Positions 6,883 to 12,657 of a stretch of DNA of 14,376 nucleotides are shown here, one piece after another. Location of the stretch: NCBI RefSeq assembly GCF_002506585.1, contig NZ_DAXW01000005.1, forward strand, positions 740 to 15,115, read 5' to 3'. Position 1 is the stretch's first letter. Every line of letters begins with the position of its first letter. The notes below the pieces were generated by a model. The model saw only the letters and a list, made by a program, of their open reading frames with translations. It was not told the origin of the DNA and ran no database searches. The DNA comes from Methanoculleus sp. UBA430 (GTDB lineage Archaea > Halobacteriota > Methanomicrobia > Methanomicrobiales > Methanoculleaceae). Made by a program: the position numbers and the translations under genes.

Positions 6883-7404
6883 ATGCCTCTCCCGGAACTC
6901 CATTTTTTACCGCTTTCCAGGGACCTGGATGTATCAGCCTTCAGGTGCGGTCATACCGATCTGGATGAGTTCTTGATCGAGGATTCAAGGGAACATCAGG
7001 AAGAGCGGCTGTCGGTAACCCATCTTGCGTATATCGACTCTGAATTGGTCGGATTTTTCACCCTCGTCACCGACTGCATCGATGTCAAGCAGGTAGCCCC
7101 GGAGGACGGGAAACGAGGGTACCCCTACCGGAAATACCCGGCTCTCAAGATCGCCCGACTGGCAACCTCCTCAAAATATCAACGAATCGGTATCGGGTTT
7201 CTGATGCTCGGCGAGGTTCTGGCGCTCACGATGAATATATCAAAATATGTCGGGTGCAGGATCATCACAGTGGATTCAAAACAGGAATCCGTGGGGTTCT
7301 ACGAGAAATTCGGGTTCAAACGAGCAACCAGAAGATCCACCGATCCGGTCCATATGTATATGGATTATCAGAAATTGCTGGAGATGGAATACCTGATAGT
7401 GTGA
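6883..7404 (+). CDS. GNAT acetyltransferase, TacT/AtaT-type toxin
   Basis: A 173-residue single-domain GNAT protein. ATG 6883 is preferred because it follows the 48-aa gene directly; a TTG at 6844 would extend it by 13 residues. Features are the acceptor loop near the N-terminus (SAFRCGHTDLDEFL), a LARLATS strand, the acetyl-CoA pyrophosphate loop YQRIGIGF (Q/R-x-x-G-x-G), and the closing FYEKFGFKR. This arrangement matches toxins that acetylate aminoacyl-tRNA to stop translation (TacT, AtaT, ItaT). Pairing with a small upstream gene supports the toxin reading, though an ordinary N-acetyltransferase cannot be excluded. The domain appears complete. Confidence 0.8.
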   Translation: MPLPELHFLPLSRDLDVSAFRCGHTDLDEFLIEDSREHQEERLSVTHLAYIDSELVGFFTLVTDCIDVKQVAPEDGKRGYPYRKYPALKIARLATSSKYQRIGIGFLMLGEVLALTMNISKYVGCRIITVDSKQESVGFYEKFGFKRATRRSTDPVHMYMDYQKLLEMEYLIV

Positions 7405-7751
7405 GCACGCGGCCGGACTCCGGGCCCCTCTTGCGGATGACCTGGAGAAGGCGATGCAGGCGATCCGGTTGGCGTCGGGAAGAAACCGACGGCGTGAAGG
7501 TCCCATCAAACTTCCTGCTTGTGGTGACTGCTCCCACGACTCAAGTCGTGGGCTTTCTGCCTGTTTGATCGTAAAGCACTGCAGGAATCCTCTTGCACCT
7601 ATCGAGGCTCTGGGTTTTTTGCGTGGCAGATTGCCGACAGGATGGATAGGACGAGAACTCATCACTCACACCCTCCGGCGCGGCCGGCATCACCCTTCAA
7701 AAGACTGATACAGGTGAGCGTCATACCAACCAGCATACAGGTACGGTCAAA
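7405..7751. other. Intergenic region, possible gene remnant
   Basis: This stretch separates the GNAT and MntA genes. In one plus frame, 7430-7480 reads like the helical end of a protein (LADDLEKAMQAIRLAS) with no start, followed by drift, so it may be a degraded C-terminus. It also holds a 6-bp-arm hairpin at 7473-7491 and the 9-bp hairpin at 7533-7552 listed separately. No intact gene is supported. Confidence 0.4.
7533..7552. mobile_element. IS200/IS605-type terminal hairpin, orphan
   Basis: CCCACGACT-CA-AGTCGTGGG is a perfect 9-bp stem with a 2-nt loop, followed on the plus strand by GCTTTCTGCC. Hairpins of this type (GCCCACGACT...AGTCGTGGGC) are typical of the ends of IS200/IS605 and TnpB-carrying elements in archaea. 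No tnpA or tnpB coding sequence is visible in the window, so this would be a leftover end, a non-autonomous copy, or a lookalike. Confidence 0.45.
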
Positions 7752-8081
7752 ATGGTGGGATGCACATTAACCAGGACGGTACGCGAAACCATCGTCGCGA
7801 TACTCACCAAAAACGATGCCGAATGGATCGCGATCTTTGGCTCGTATGCACGGGGGGATGCCGGCCCGGCTAGCGATATCGATATCCTGGTCACGTTCGC
7901 CCGCAAAAAAAGCCTCTTTTCGCTCATCCGCATCGAGGATGAACTCACCCGGGCGCTCCACATGAAGGTGGACCTCGTCACCGAGAACGCCGTGAGCCCC
8001 TACCTTGCCGATGCAATCTACCGTGATGCCGTGGTGATCTATGATGCCGGAAGACCTCGCGTATCTCCGTCACATCCTTGA
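7752..8081 (+). CDS. mntA: MntA-type minimal nucleotidyltransferase antitoxin
   Basis: A 109-residue protein with the nucleotidyltransferase signature GSYARGDAGPASDIDILV at residues 30-47; D42 and D44 are the metal ligands and a further acidic residue lies in MKVDLV. MntA antitoxins AMPylate a tyrosine of the HepT toxin to neutralise it. The gene overlaps the following HepT-like gene by about 40 bp, the usual arrangement. ATG 7752 has only a weak ribosome-binding sequence. Length and motif are complete, so it is probably active. Confidence 0.88.
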   Translation: MVGCTLTRTVRETIVAILTKNDAEWIAIFGSYARGDAGPASDIDILVTFARKKSLFSLIRIEDELTRALHMKVDLVTENAVSPYLADAIYRDAVVIYDAGRPRVSPSHP

Positions 8082-8430
8082 CGCTATAATCAGCATCGAG
8101 GAGTTCTCCGAAGGCATCTCGTCGGTAGAGGAACTCAGGGACCGACGGCTGGAACGCGCTGGGATCGAGCGCATGCTGACTATCATCGGCGAGGCGGCAA
8201 AGATGGTCTCGCCGGAGTTACGCAGGGAGCACCCGGAGATTCCCTGGAGGGAGGCAGCCGGGATGCGGGATAAGATCGTCCACCATTACTTCGGTGTGGA
8301 TTACGAAGCCGTGTTCCTGACTATACAGGATGATCTCCCGCCCCTTAAGCAGGGGATCAGATCAATGCTCAATGAGGCCGGGGAATCAAAAGGGGCCAGC
8401 CGTAAGGGATCTCCCGAGGATCGCGTATAG
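8041..8430 (+). CDS. hepT: HepT-like ribonuclease toxin (DUF86)
   Basis: A 129-residue mainly helical protein of the DUF86/HepT family. The catalytic RX4-6HXY motif is present as R76-DKIV-H81-H82-Y83; the tyrosine is the residue modified by MntA. EEAAKMVSPE-like sequence and the WREAAGMRDKIVHHYFG stretch are family hallmarks. ATG 8041 or 8044 are both possible. It overlaps the mntA 3' end, and the product is expected to cleave RNA or tRNA ends when unmodified. The basic C-terminal tail beyond the DUF86 domain (about residues 115-129) may be an extension through lost sequence. Confidence 0.88.
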   Translation: MMPEDLAYLRHILDAIISIEEFSEGISSVEELRDRRLERAGIERMLTIIGEAAKMVSPELRREHPEIPWREAAGMRDKIVHHYFGVDYEAVFLTIQDDLPPLKQGIRSMLNEAGESKGASRKGSPEDRV

Positions 8431-8548
8431 CAAGATCGGTGCTGATCAGGCCCTCTTTCGACCGCCGGGATATCAGACGGTTCCGGCGATATGTCGGGAA
8501 AAGAAGGGACGGGGGGATAGCGCACAGGTGGAGTATCTCCCGGCCGTC

Positions 8549-8574
8549 ACTCCGGGAGGAGGCGGTCCCGGAGT
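8549..8574. terminator. 9-bp hairpin between convergent TA modules
   Basis: ACTCCGGGA (8549-8557) pairs perfectly with TCCCGGAGT (8566-8574) around an 8-nt loop. It lies in the 201-bp gap between the convergent stops of hepT (8430) and relE (8632). Position suits a shared transcription barrier, but no T-run follows on either side, so a protein-binding dyad or repeat is equally possible. Confidence 0.35.
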
Positions 8575-8631
8575 ATCGACCGAACCGCAGTGTCCCCGGG
8601 GGATATCGCGTGGGAGTTTGCCCCGGGTAGT

Positions 8632-8922
8632 TCAAATGCGCCCATATCTTCGATGTGCTTTTTCGATGGGCATGATGTGGGTGATATAAACGAGTTTTTC
8701 GTCTGAACTGATGTTGTAGATTACGGTGAACGTACGTGCGATGTGGAGTCGGTACGATTCACGCTTTTTATTGGTATGAAGTTTTTCTTTGTCCCCATCC
8801 GAACCGGGATAAGGATTATCCCGTAGAATTTTCAGTTTGGCTTTGATAACCCGTTGGTCTTTGGCATCGAGAGAATTTAAAAAATTGAGTGCACGCTCAT
8901 CCGCCATGAGGCGGAATGTCAC
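8632..8922 (-). CDS. relE: RelE/ParE-family mRNA interferase toxin
   Basis: A 96-residue archaeal RelE protein. GTG 8922 overlaps the antitoxin stop as GTGA, giving an N-terminus MTFRLMADERALNFLNSLD typical of the family; ATG 8907 would remove the first strand. The core NPYPG, KLHTNKKRESYRLHIARTFTVIY and the C-terminal IEKAHRRY match RelE toxins that cut mRNA in the ribosome A site. A paralogue lies at 10473-10754 with a different antitoxin. Confidence 0.88.
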   Translation of the reverse strand: MTFRLMADERALNFLNSLDAKDQRVIKAKLKILRDNPYPGSDGDKEKLHTNKKRESYRLHIARTFTVIYNISSDEKLVYITHIMPIEKAHRRYGRI

Positions 8923-9104
8923 AGGTCCAGCTCCACGAACTCATCGCGGGCCATGACTTCTTCGATATCATCCGTGAGTCTCTGCTTTTTTACTTTCTCC
9001 ACCAGTCTCGCGAGCGTGTCGTTGAGCGTCTCGTCCGGGCGCCTGAGATCCAGGATCTGATTATAGGTCTCTTCCGATACGGGTATGTTCTCCGTAACAG
9101 ACAT
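8919..9104 (-). CDS. RelB-like antitoxin (61 aa)
   Basis: Start set at ATG 9104 (MSVTENIPVSEETYNQIL), preceded by an AGGAT ribosome-binding sequence; the frame is open further upstream to 9239 but that part has no antitoxin features. The product has a short beta strand then helices, with the RRPDETLNDTLARLVEKV stretch common in archaeal RHH/DUF7557-type antitoxins and an acidic tail (EEVMARDEFVELDL) suited to wrap the toxin. It is the first gene of the pair, coupled by a 4-bp overlap. Confidence 0.8.
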   Translation of the reverse strand: MSVTENIPVSEETYNQILDLRRPDETLNDTLARLVEKVKKQRLTDDIEEVMARDEFVELDL

Positions 9105-9271
9105 TGAATCCTGATAGGCGCTGATCATACATAGACCTTTCACCACTGTCGTTAACGTGACCACGCGTATCATGGAGTGCTCGGGATCTGCAACGATCAT
9201 CTCCGGGTCATCACCGCCTACATGCCGGATGACGAACACTGGATCGATACGCGAACAAGGAGGGAGAAGGA

Positions 9272-9418
9272 ATGATTCCAGAGAGGTGTACGTTCTGTAG
9301 GGGAAGCCTGCAGGAAGGAAAGACCGAATTCATTGCACGGGTCGGGGGCGAGATTGTTGTCGTCAGGGATGTCCCGGCGAGTCCTACTACGCCCGGCTCA
9401 AGTGCCACGGTCCGGTGA
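9272..9418 (+). pseudogene. Truncated YgiT-type zinc-finger antitoxin
   Basis: ATG 9272 follows a strong GGAGGGAGAAGGA ribosome-binding sequence. The first 36 codons (MIPERCTFCRGSLQEGKTEF..., then ARVGGEIVVVRDVPA) are nearly identical to the intact YgiT protein encoded at 12967-13212, including the first CxxC pair (C6, C9). After RDVPA the match stops, the second CxxC is lost, and the frame ends 13 codons later inside a fragment of another gene. The join falls at GGCGAG followed by a TACTAC stretch that also occurs in the intact copy, suggesting recombination at short shared sequence. The zinc site is incomplete, so the product is unlikely to be functional. Confidence 0.75.
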
Positions 9419-9530
9419 CGACTACTACGTCACCTTCACCCGGAGGACCGTCCGGGTCTCGTCCTACCAGGACGACGCCATCAAAGGCAAGGTCGAGGCC
9501 TGGGCCAACACCGTCCCCGCCCTGGCGTGA
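9414..9530 (+). pseudogene. C-terminal gene fragment, copy 1 (DDYYVTFTR)
   Basis: Thirty-nine in-frame codons starting GDDYYVTFTRRTVRV and ending VEAWANTVPALA plus stop. The same 117-bp unit, same stop, occurs at 13793-13909. In a neighbouring frame, the preceding 9379-9413 reads GESYYARLKCHGP, plausibly the same protein before a one-base frameshift. I do not recognise the family. It has no start of its own and is joined to the truncated ygiT gene, so it is a remnant. Confidence 0.6.
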
Positions 9531-9640
9531 AGGGGACTCATCCACCCCGCTCTTTTTCCCTGCACCAGGAGCCTGGCAATCGGGGCGGCTCTCCTCCCTG
9601 TGGGGGCGTTTTGTCTTCCGGGCGGCGGTGGATGTTCTCA

Positions 9641-9691
9641 AAGAGGAGATCGGATCCGGAGGATATCCCCCCCAGCGAAGAGGAGATCGGA
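9641..9691. repeat. 14-bp direct repeat in 9531-9749 gap
   Basis: AAGAGGAGATCGGA occurs at 9641-9654 and 9678-9691, 37 bp apart, upstream of the vapB-like gene at 9750. It could be an operator pair or part of a degraded duplication. Nothing else of note is seen in 9531-9749. Confidence 0.5.
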
Positions 9692-9749
9692 GCGGGAAAA
9701 GTATCATCTGCCGGGAGCACCCACGTACGCATATTCTGGAGTGTGCGGC

Positions 9750-10010
9750 ATGGGAGTGCGATACATCTGTGATGCAGAAGGAAGAAAGACCGGCGTTATC
9801 GTGCCCATCGGCCTCTGGGACAGCCTGAACCCCGAAAAACCTGCCGGTGAACGGGTTGGGGTTCCGGATCCCGGAAGATATCGGGGCATATACAGAGACT
9901 TAAACGTCGATCTAAAGGCTGAGATCCGGAACCTGCGGGATGAAACTCCCCGACGCGGTCATTGCAGCCACCGCTCTGGCTCACGAATGCGTACTGGTCA
10001 CCCGAAATGA
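9750..10010 (+). pseudogene. VapB-like antitoxin gene, 3' end replaced
   Basis: ATG 9750 is preceded by GGAG about 10 nt upstream. The protein begins MGVRYICDAEGRKTGVIV and continues PIGLWDSLNPEKP, then DPGRYRGIYRDLNVDLKAEI and RNLRDE: the layout of archaeal antitoxins encoded before PIN toxins, with a strand-rich N-terminus and a DP..Y.GI..DL..DL toxin-binding tail. After RNLRDE (about 9941) the reading frame runs out of frame through the remaining piece of the PIN gene and stops at 10010. The antitoxin domain itself may still be produced with a foreign tail of about 20 residues. Confidence 0.65.
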
Positions 10011-10068
10011 ACGTGACTTCTCCGGGATCTGCACGCTCGAGGTCGTAAACCCGATCGACGACGAATAA
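9940..10068 (+). pseudogene. VapC PIN-domain toxin, C-terminal third only
   Basis: From 9940 the frame reads (M)KLPDAVIAATALAHECVL and VTRNERDFSGICTLEVVNPI, the classic end of a VapC PIN domain (conserved DA.IAATAL, TRN..DF, and NP). The N-terminal two thirds, with the first catalytic Asp and Glu, are missing; the antitoxin gene runs straight into this fragment. An internal deletion of roughly 250-300 bp removed the junction and the toxin start. The 42-residue leftover cannot be catalytic. Confidence 0.8.
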
Positions 10069-10472
10069 ACTGATGGGATCCGGAGAAACGGCAGGATACA
10101 AGAGACAACCCACGAGACCACCATCACGAAACTCACCCGGAACCCCGGTTCGGGAGATCCCGGCCCGGGAAAGAATGATTGACACTCTCCACGGCTAATG
10201 TCGGGGGCTTGCTTGCGCCCCTTGAGCCCCCATTATTCCGTCACCAGCAGAGAATACACCGAAACTGACCCCGTTCGCCGGCTTTCTGCTCTAAAGAAGA
10301 TGAAGACATGGCCTGCCGTTCTGCCTCGTGCGAGACTGCCAGACCGAAAAACGTGCTATTATCACCGCAACACATGCCGGTTCTCACGACCCGGAGCGTT
10401 GTGCCGTGAGGAGTAACACCCATGACGGACTTCATGCAGAAGACCGTCAACCGGGCGGTGGGGCCCGTGACC
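10069..10472. other. Intergenic region with hairpin and an orphan gene start
   Basis: No complete gene is supported. A GGGGGCT/AGCCCCC stem (10203-10209 with 10225-10231) may be a terminator or an insertion-sequence scar. At 10422 an ATG follows a strong GTGAGGAG ribosome-binding sequence and encodes MTDFMQKTVNRAVGPV, then loses sense as it enters the antisense of relE, so it looks like the beginning of a gene cut off when the RelBE module arrived. Confidence 0.4.
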
Positions 10473-10754
10473 TCAACGGCGCGAGTACTCCTTGTGGGCC
10501 CTCTCGATTGTCATGATCTTCGCGATCCTGACGGTGTTCTCCTCGTGCTCAATGGTGTAAAAGACGGTGAAGGATCTGCTGATATGGAGGCGGTAGACTG
10601 CGGGGGGATGGGGGCATTCAAGTTTTTCCTTGTTCCCTCCCGGAAACGGGTCCTCCGAGAGATCCTGGATCTTTTCGACGACGATCCGTCGGGTTTTTGG
10701 GGGGAGCCGCTTTAAGAACTCCCGTGCCTTTTTCTCGATCAGAACGGTGAACAC
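10473..10754 (-). CDS. relE: RelE-family mRNA interferase toxin, second copy
   Basis: A 93-residue protein from GTG 10754, 4 bp after the antitoxin stop. It starts MFTVLIEKKAREFLKRLP, has the NPYPG-equivalent DPFPG, a VYRLHISRSFTVFYTIEH strand pair and ends IERAHKEYSRR. It is clearly paralogous to the RelE at 8632-8922 (shared YRLHI.R.FTV.Y and IE.AH..Y) but not a recent duplicate. Expected role: ribosome-dependent mRNA cleavage. The fold appears complete. Confidence 0.88.
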   Translation of the reverse strand: MFTVLIEKKAREFLKRLPPKTRRIVVEKIQDLSEDPFPGGNKEKLECPHPPAVYRLHISRSFTVFYTIEHEENTVRIAKIMTIERAHKEYSRR

Positions 10755-10758
10755 GCTC

Positions 10759-10989
10759 TCAGTCGTCCCGCAGAATCTCGTCCGGGTCGAAGGCTACGAA
10801 CTCGCCGGTCTCCTCGATCTCGACAACCATCTTCCAGTCGCGATAGTCACGCTCGCGCCGGATCATCCGGCTGAGCAGCTCATCGTAGCTCTCTCCGGCT
10901 TCTTTGAGGTCGTGCAGGTCCTTCCAGGTGGGCTCCTTCACGGGAATGCGCTTGATCTGGCTGCCGGCATCGCTTGTGGCGGAAGACAT
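10759..10989 (-). CDS. Antitoxin of second RelE (76 aa)
   Basis: ATG 10989 is chosen: a TATA box ends about 22 bp upstream, and the longer open frame to 11115 would include promoter and repeats. The product (MSSATSDAGSQIKRIPVKEP...) contains WKDLHDLKEAGESYDELLSR, the archaeal antitoxin helix pattern (GESYDELLSRMI), then an acidic C-terminal strand region (VVEIEETGEFVAFDPDEI) that would cover the toxin. It is different from the partner of the other RelE in this window. It is the first gene of a two-gene operon. Confidence 0.78.
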   Translation of the reverse strand: MSSATSDAGSQIKRIPVKEPTWKDLHDLKEAGESYDELLSRMIRRERDYRDWKMVVEIEETGEFVAFDPDEILRDD

Positions 10990-11010
10990 GCATCTCTGTG
11001 GATCATTATG

Positions 11011-11019
11011 GTATTTATT
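11011..11019 (-). promoter_or_regulatory. TATA box of the second RelBE operon
   Basis: The minus strand reads AATAAATAC about 25 bp before ATG 10989, which predicts a leaderless or nearly leaderless mRNA. Confidence 0.5.
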
Positions 11020-11031
11020 GATGTGCACAAT

Positions 11032-11061
11032 TGCCACAATGAGTAAAAGTGCCACAATGAG
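11032..11061. promoter_or_regulatory. Direct repeats upstream of the second RelBE promoter
   Basis: TGCCACAATGAG occurs at 11032-11043 and again at 11050-11061, an 18-bp period. A related TGCACAAT lies just beside it at 11023. GCACAATTGC (11024-11033) recurs near 11203. The position directly upstream of the TATA box is where an autoregulating antitoxin or activator would bind; this is inferred. Confidence 0.5.
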
Positions 11062-11270
11062 CGCCCCGGCTGAACAGGTACTGCAGCGCCTGCTCTGACC
11101 CTGCCGCAACGTCACAGCTCATATCGACAGAAGAGTACGGAAACAGCTACGGATGCACCGCGCGGACTGCCCGACGCGATCTCTCCGCTCTTGCCGAAAT
11201 GAGCACAATTGCTGTGAAACAGGAGGGGCGACTGCGGCGATATATGCTCAATCCATCATTCCGGTCATTG

Positions 11271-11405
11271 CGGACAGTTGCGGACAATCCCGGACAGAAC
11301 CCGGACTGAGGGAGAAGGGTAAAACCCATACCCAACGAGCAAAACTGCCGAAAATCAGAGGAACGGGCACTGAACCCGGTAACAGTATCCGGACAATTGC
11401 GGACA
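11271..11405. repeat. CGGACA motifs at exact 10-bp spacing
   Basis: CGGACA occurs at 11271, 11281 and 11291, with CGGACT at 11302; a second pair is at 11390 and 11400. Spacing of 10 bp places successive motifs on the same face of the helix. The motifs lie in the 11116-11585 region, which has no convincing gene. An open frame across it has no protein-like character. Likely a cooperative protein-binding array or repeat decay. Confidence 0.6.
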
Positions 11406-11531
11406 GCCAGCATCCGGGGACCACCCCCCTTCACGTTCATCCTGCGCACACCTCGCCTTCACCACGCACCATCACCCCGGTCCCCGGCACCTCCTCCCCG
11501 GGGTGGAGCGAGAATATGGTGGGTGTCGGCC

Positions 11532-11556
11532 CCTCTCCTGCGACGGGAAGGAGAGG
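11532..11556. repeat. 8-bp perfect hairpin upstream of second mntA
   Basis: CCTCTCCT (11532-11539) pairs with AGGAGAGG (11549-11556) around a 9-nt loop, 30 bp before ATG 11586. It could be a structure in the leader or a barrier to upstream transcription. Confidence 0.4.
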
Positions 11557-11585
11557 ATCTGCGCCGGTAAGCGGGAAAGAATGAT

Positions 11586-12041
11586 ATGCGATGCAGAAAG
11601 AGATACAACGATATGAGACGACGCCACCTGCTGGATGCGGAAGGAAAAGATGGGGTTCTCCGCACCATCCGCACGGTCCTCGCCGGATTTGACGAGATCG
11701 AGGTGGGGTATGTCTTCGGAACGTTCTCGCAGGGGGATTTCGGCGACGTGGACGTTGCAATCCTCGTCACCGGCGAACCCACCCCCTACCAGGCGATGCG
11801 GTTCGCGCGGAAGATCGAGCGGGAACTTGAGCGAGGGTTTTGTTACCGTTTTGAGGCTGACGTGAAGATCCTCAACACCGCCCCGGTCTCTTTCCAGTAC
11901 GAGGCCATCAAGAGCGGCCGACCCGTATTCTTGCGCGACAGAGAGCGGAGGATCCGGTACGAGGCGGGCGTGCTCTCCCGGTACCTCGATTATGCGGATA
12001 CGCTCGACTGGTTCGACCGGGTTCTGCTCACGAGGGCCTGA
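11586..12041 (+). CDS. mntA: MntA-type nucleotidyltransferase antitoxin, second copy
   Basis: A 151-residue protein of the minimal nucleotidyltransferase family: strand VGYVFGTFSQGDFGDVDVAILV at 40-61 carries the G-T...D-x-D signature (D54, D56), and a third acidic residue is in FEADVKIL. It has Thr where most members have Ser (GT rather than GS). The start may be ATG 11586 or the ATG ten codons later (11613). The C-terminal YEAGVLSRYLDYADTLDWF helix is typical of MntA proteins longer than the first copy in the window. It is followed 2 bp later by a HepT gene. The fold looks intact although its partner is broken. Confidence 0.82.
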   Translation: MRCRKRYNDMRRRHLLDAEGKDGVLRTIRTVLAGFDEIEVGYVFGTFSQGDFGDVDVAILVTGEPTPYQAMRFARKIERELERGFCYRFEADVKILNTAPVSFQYEAIKSGRPVFLRDRERRIRYEAGVLSRYLDYADTLDWFDRVLLTRA

Positions 12042-12043
12042 GC

Positions 12044-12523
12044 ATGGTCAGGGACGAAGGGGTCCTCACCCACCTCCGGGAACTGGACGAGGCAGCCGGG
12101 GACTGGGAACGTTACCGATCCATCACCCTTGAAGATCTGAGAAACGACCGCGATAAGAGGAATATGGTGTTGCATGCGCTCCTCGTCAGCATCCAGGCAT
12201 CGATCGATATCGCCAACCACCTGGTCGCGGCCTCGAGCTCCCGGCGGCCCGAAACCTACCGGGAGAGTTTCATCATTTGCCCCAGATCGAAGATCTGAGG
12301 CAGTTGCACTGAAAGTGCAACTCTATGTGACGAGGGGCTGATCCCGGAAGACCTCGGGGCCCGGCTCTCCGACCTCGCGGGCTTTCGGAATGTTCTGGTC
12401 CACCTCTACTGCCGGCTGGACCTGGACGAGGTCTACGGGGTGCTCCAGGACGACCTTTTAGTCGTGAACCGGTACCGCGATCTGGTTCGGGCGATGCTCC
12501 GGGATCGCCTCCTCCCGGAGTGA
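12044..12523 (+). pseudogene. hepT: HepT-like toxin gene interrupted by a 45-bp hairpin insertion
   Basis: The 5' part (12044-12277) encodes a DUF86/HepT N-terminus (DKRNMVLHALLVSIQASIDI, then ANHLVAASSSRRPETYRESF). After this a ~45-bp insert with two hairpins carries an in-frame TGA at 12296-12298. From 12323 the same frame resumes: LCDEGLIPEDLGARLSDLAG, then FRNVLVHLYC containing the RX4HXY catalytic motif, and DEVYGVLQDDLLVVNRYRDL to a stop at 12523. Because the insert length is a multiple of three, only the internal stop separates the two halves. The catalytic motif is on the 3' side, so the truncated product should be inactive unless the stop is read through. Confidence 0.85.
12279..12322 (-). 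repeat. Two-hairpin repeat, copy C (inside hepT)
   Basis: Hairpin 1 is 12279-12301 (CAGATC-GAA-GATCTG with GCC/GGC outer pairs and one mismatch); hairpin 2 is AGTTGCACT-GAA-AGTGCAACT at 12302-12322, a perfect 9-bp stem. Read on the minus strand it aligns with copies A and B. Confidence 0.75.
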
Positions 12524-12612
12524 CGGCTACGCGCTGGAGTGAACCGGGGAGGGTTTCCTCGCGCTGTTCACCGCTCCGCCCTCAAAACCCCCGGGTTTTT
12601 CAAGTTTCGGAC

Positions 12613-12657
12613 GTTCACACCTTCGGTGCTCCTGCTCCGGTTCTAACGAACCATCGC
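12613..12657 (+). repeat. Two-hairpin repeat, copy A
   Basis: CACC-TTC-GGTG (12618-12628) followed by GGTTC-TAAC-GAACC (12639-12652), flanked by GCTCCGG before and CCATCGC after. It directly abuts the broken coiled-coil gene copy. Between 12524 and 12612 there is a further AAAACCC/GGGTTTT dyad (near 12585-12600) but no gene. Confidence 0.65.

Noticed and set aside
7276..7708. Degraded tnpB coding sequence around the IS605-like hairpin
   Set aside because: No frame on either strand shows TnpB zinc-finger or RuvC-type motifs.
8919..9239. Longer start for the first RelB-like antitoxin
   Set aside because: The ~45 extra residues lack antitoxin features, and ATG 9104 has its own ribosome-binding sequence.
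10135..10175. tRNA T-arm-like GGTTCGGG sequence
   Set aside because: No acceptor, D or anticodon arms can be built around it and the T-loop consensus is incomplete.
11271..11405. CRISPR-like array
   Set aside because: The repeated unit is 6 bp at a 10-bp period, far too short for CRISPR repeats and spacers, and no cas gene is present.
11153..11584. 143-codon open frame across the CGGACA array
   Set aside because: Its composition is low in protein character and the repeats explain the openness.
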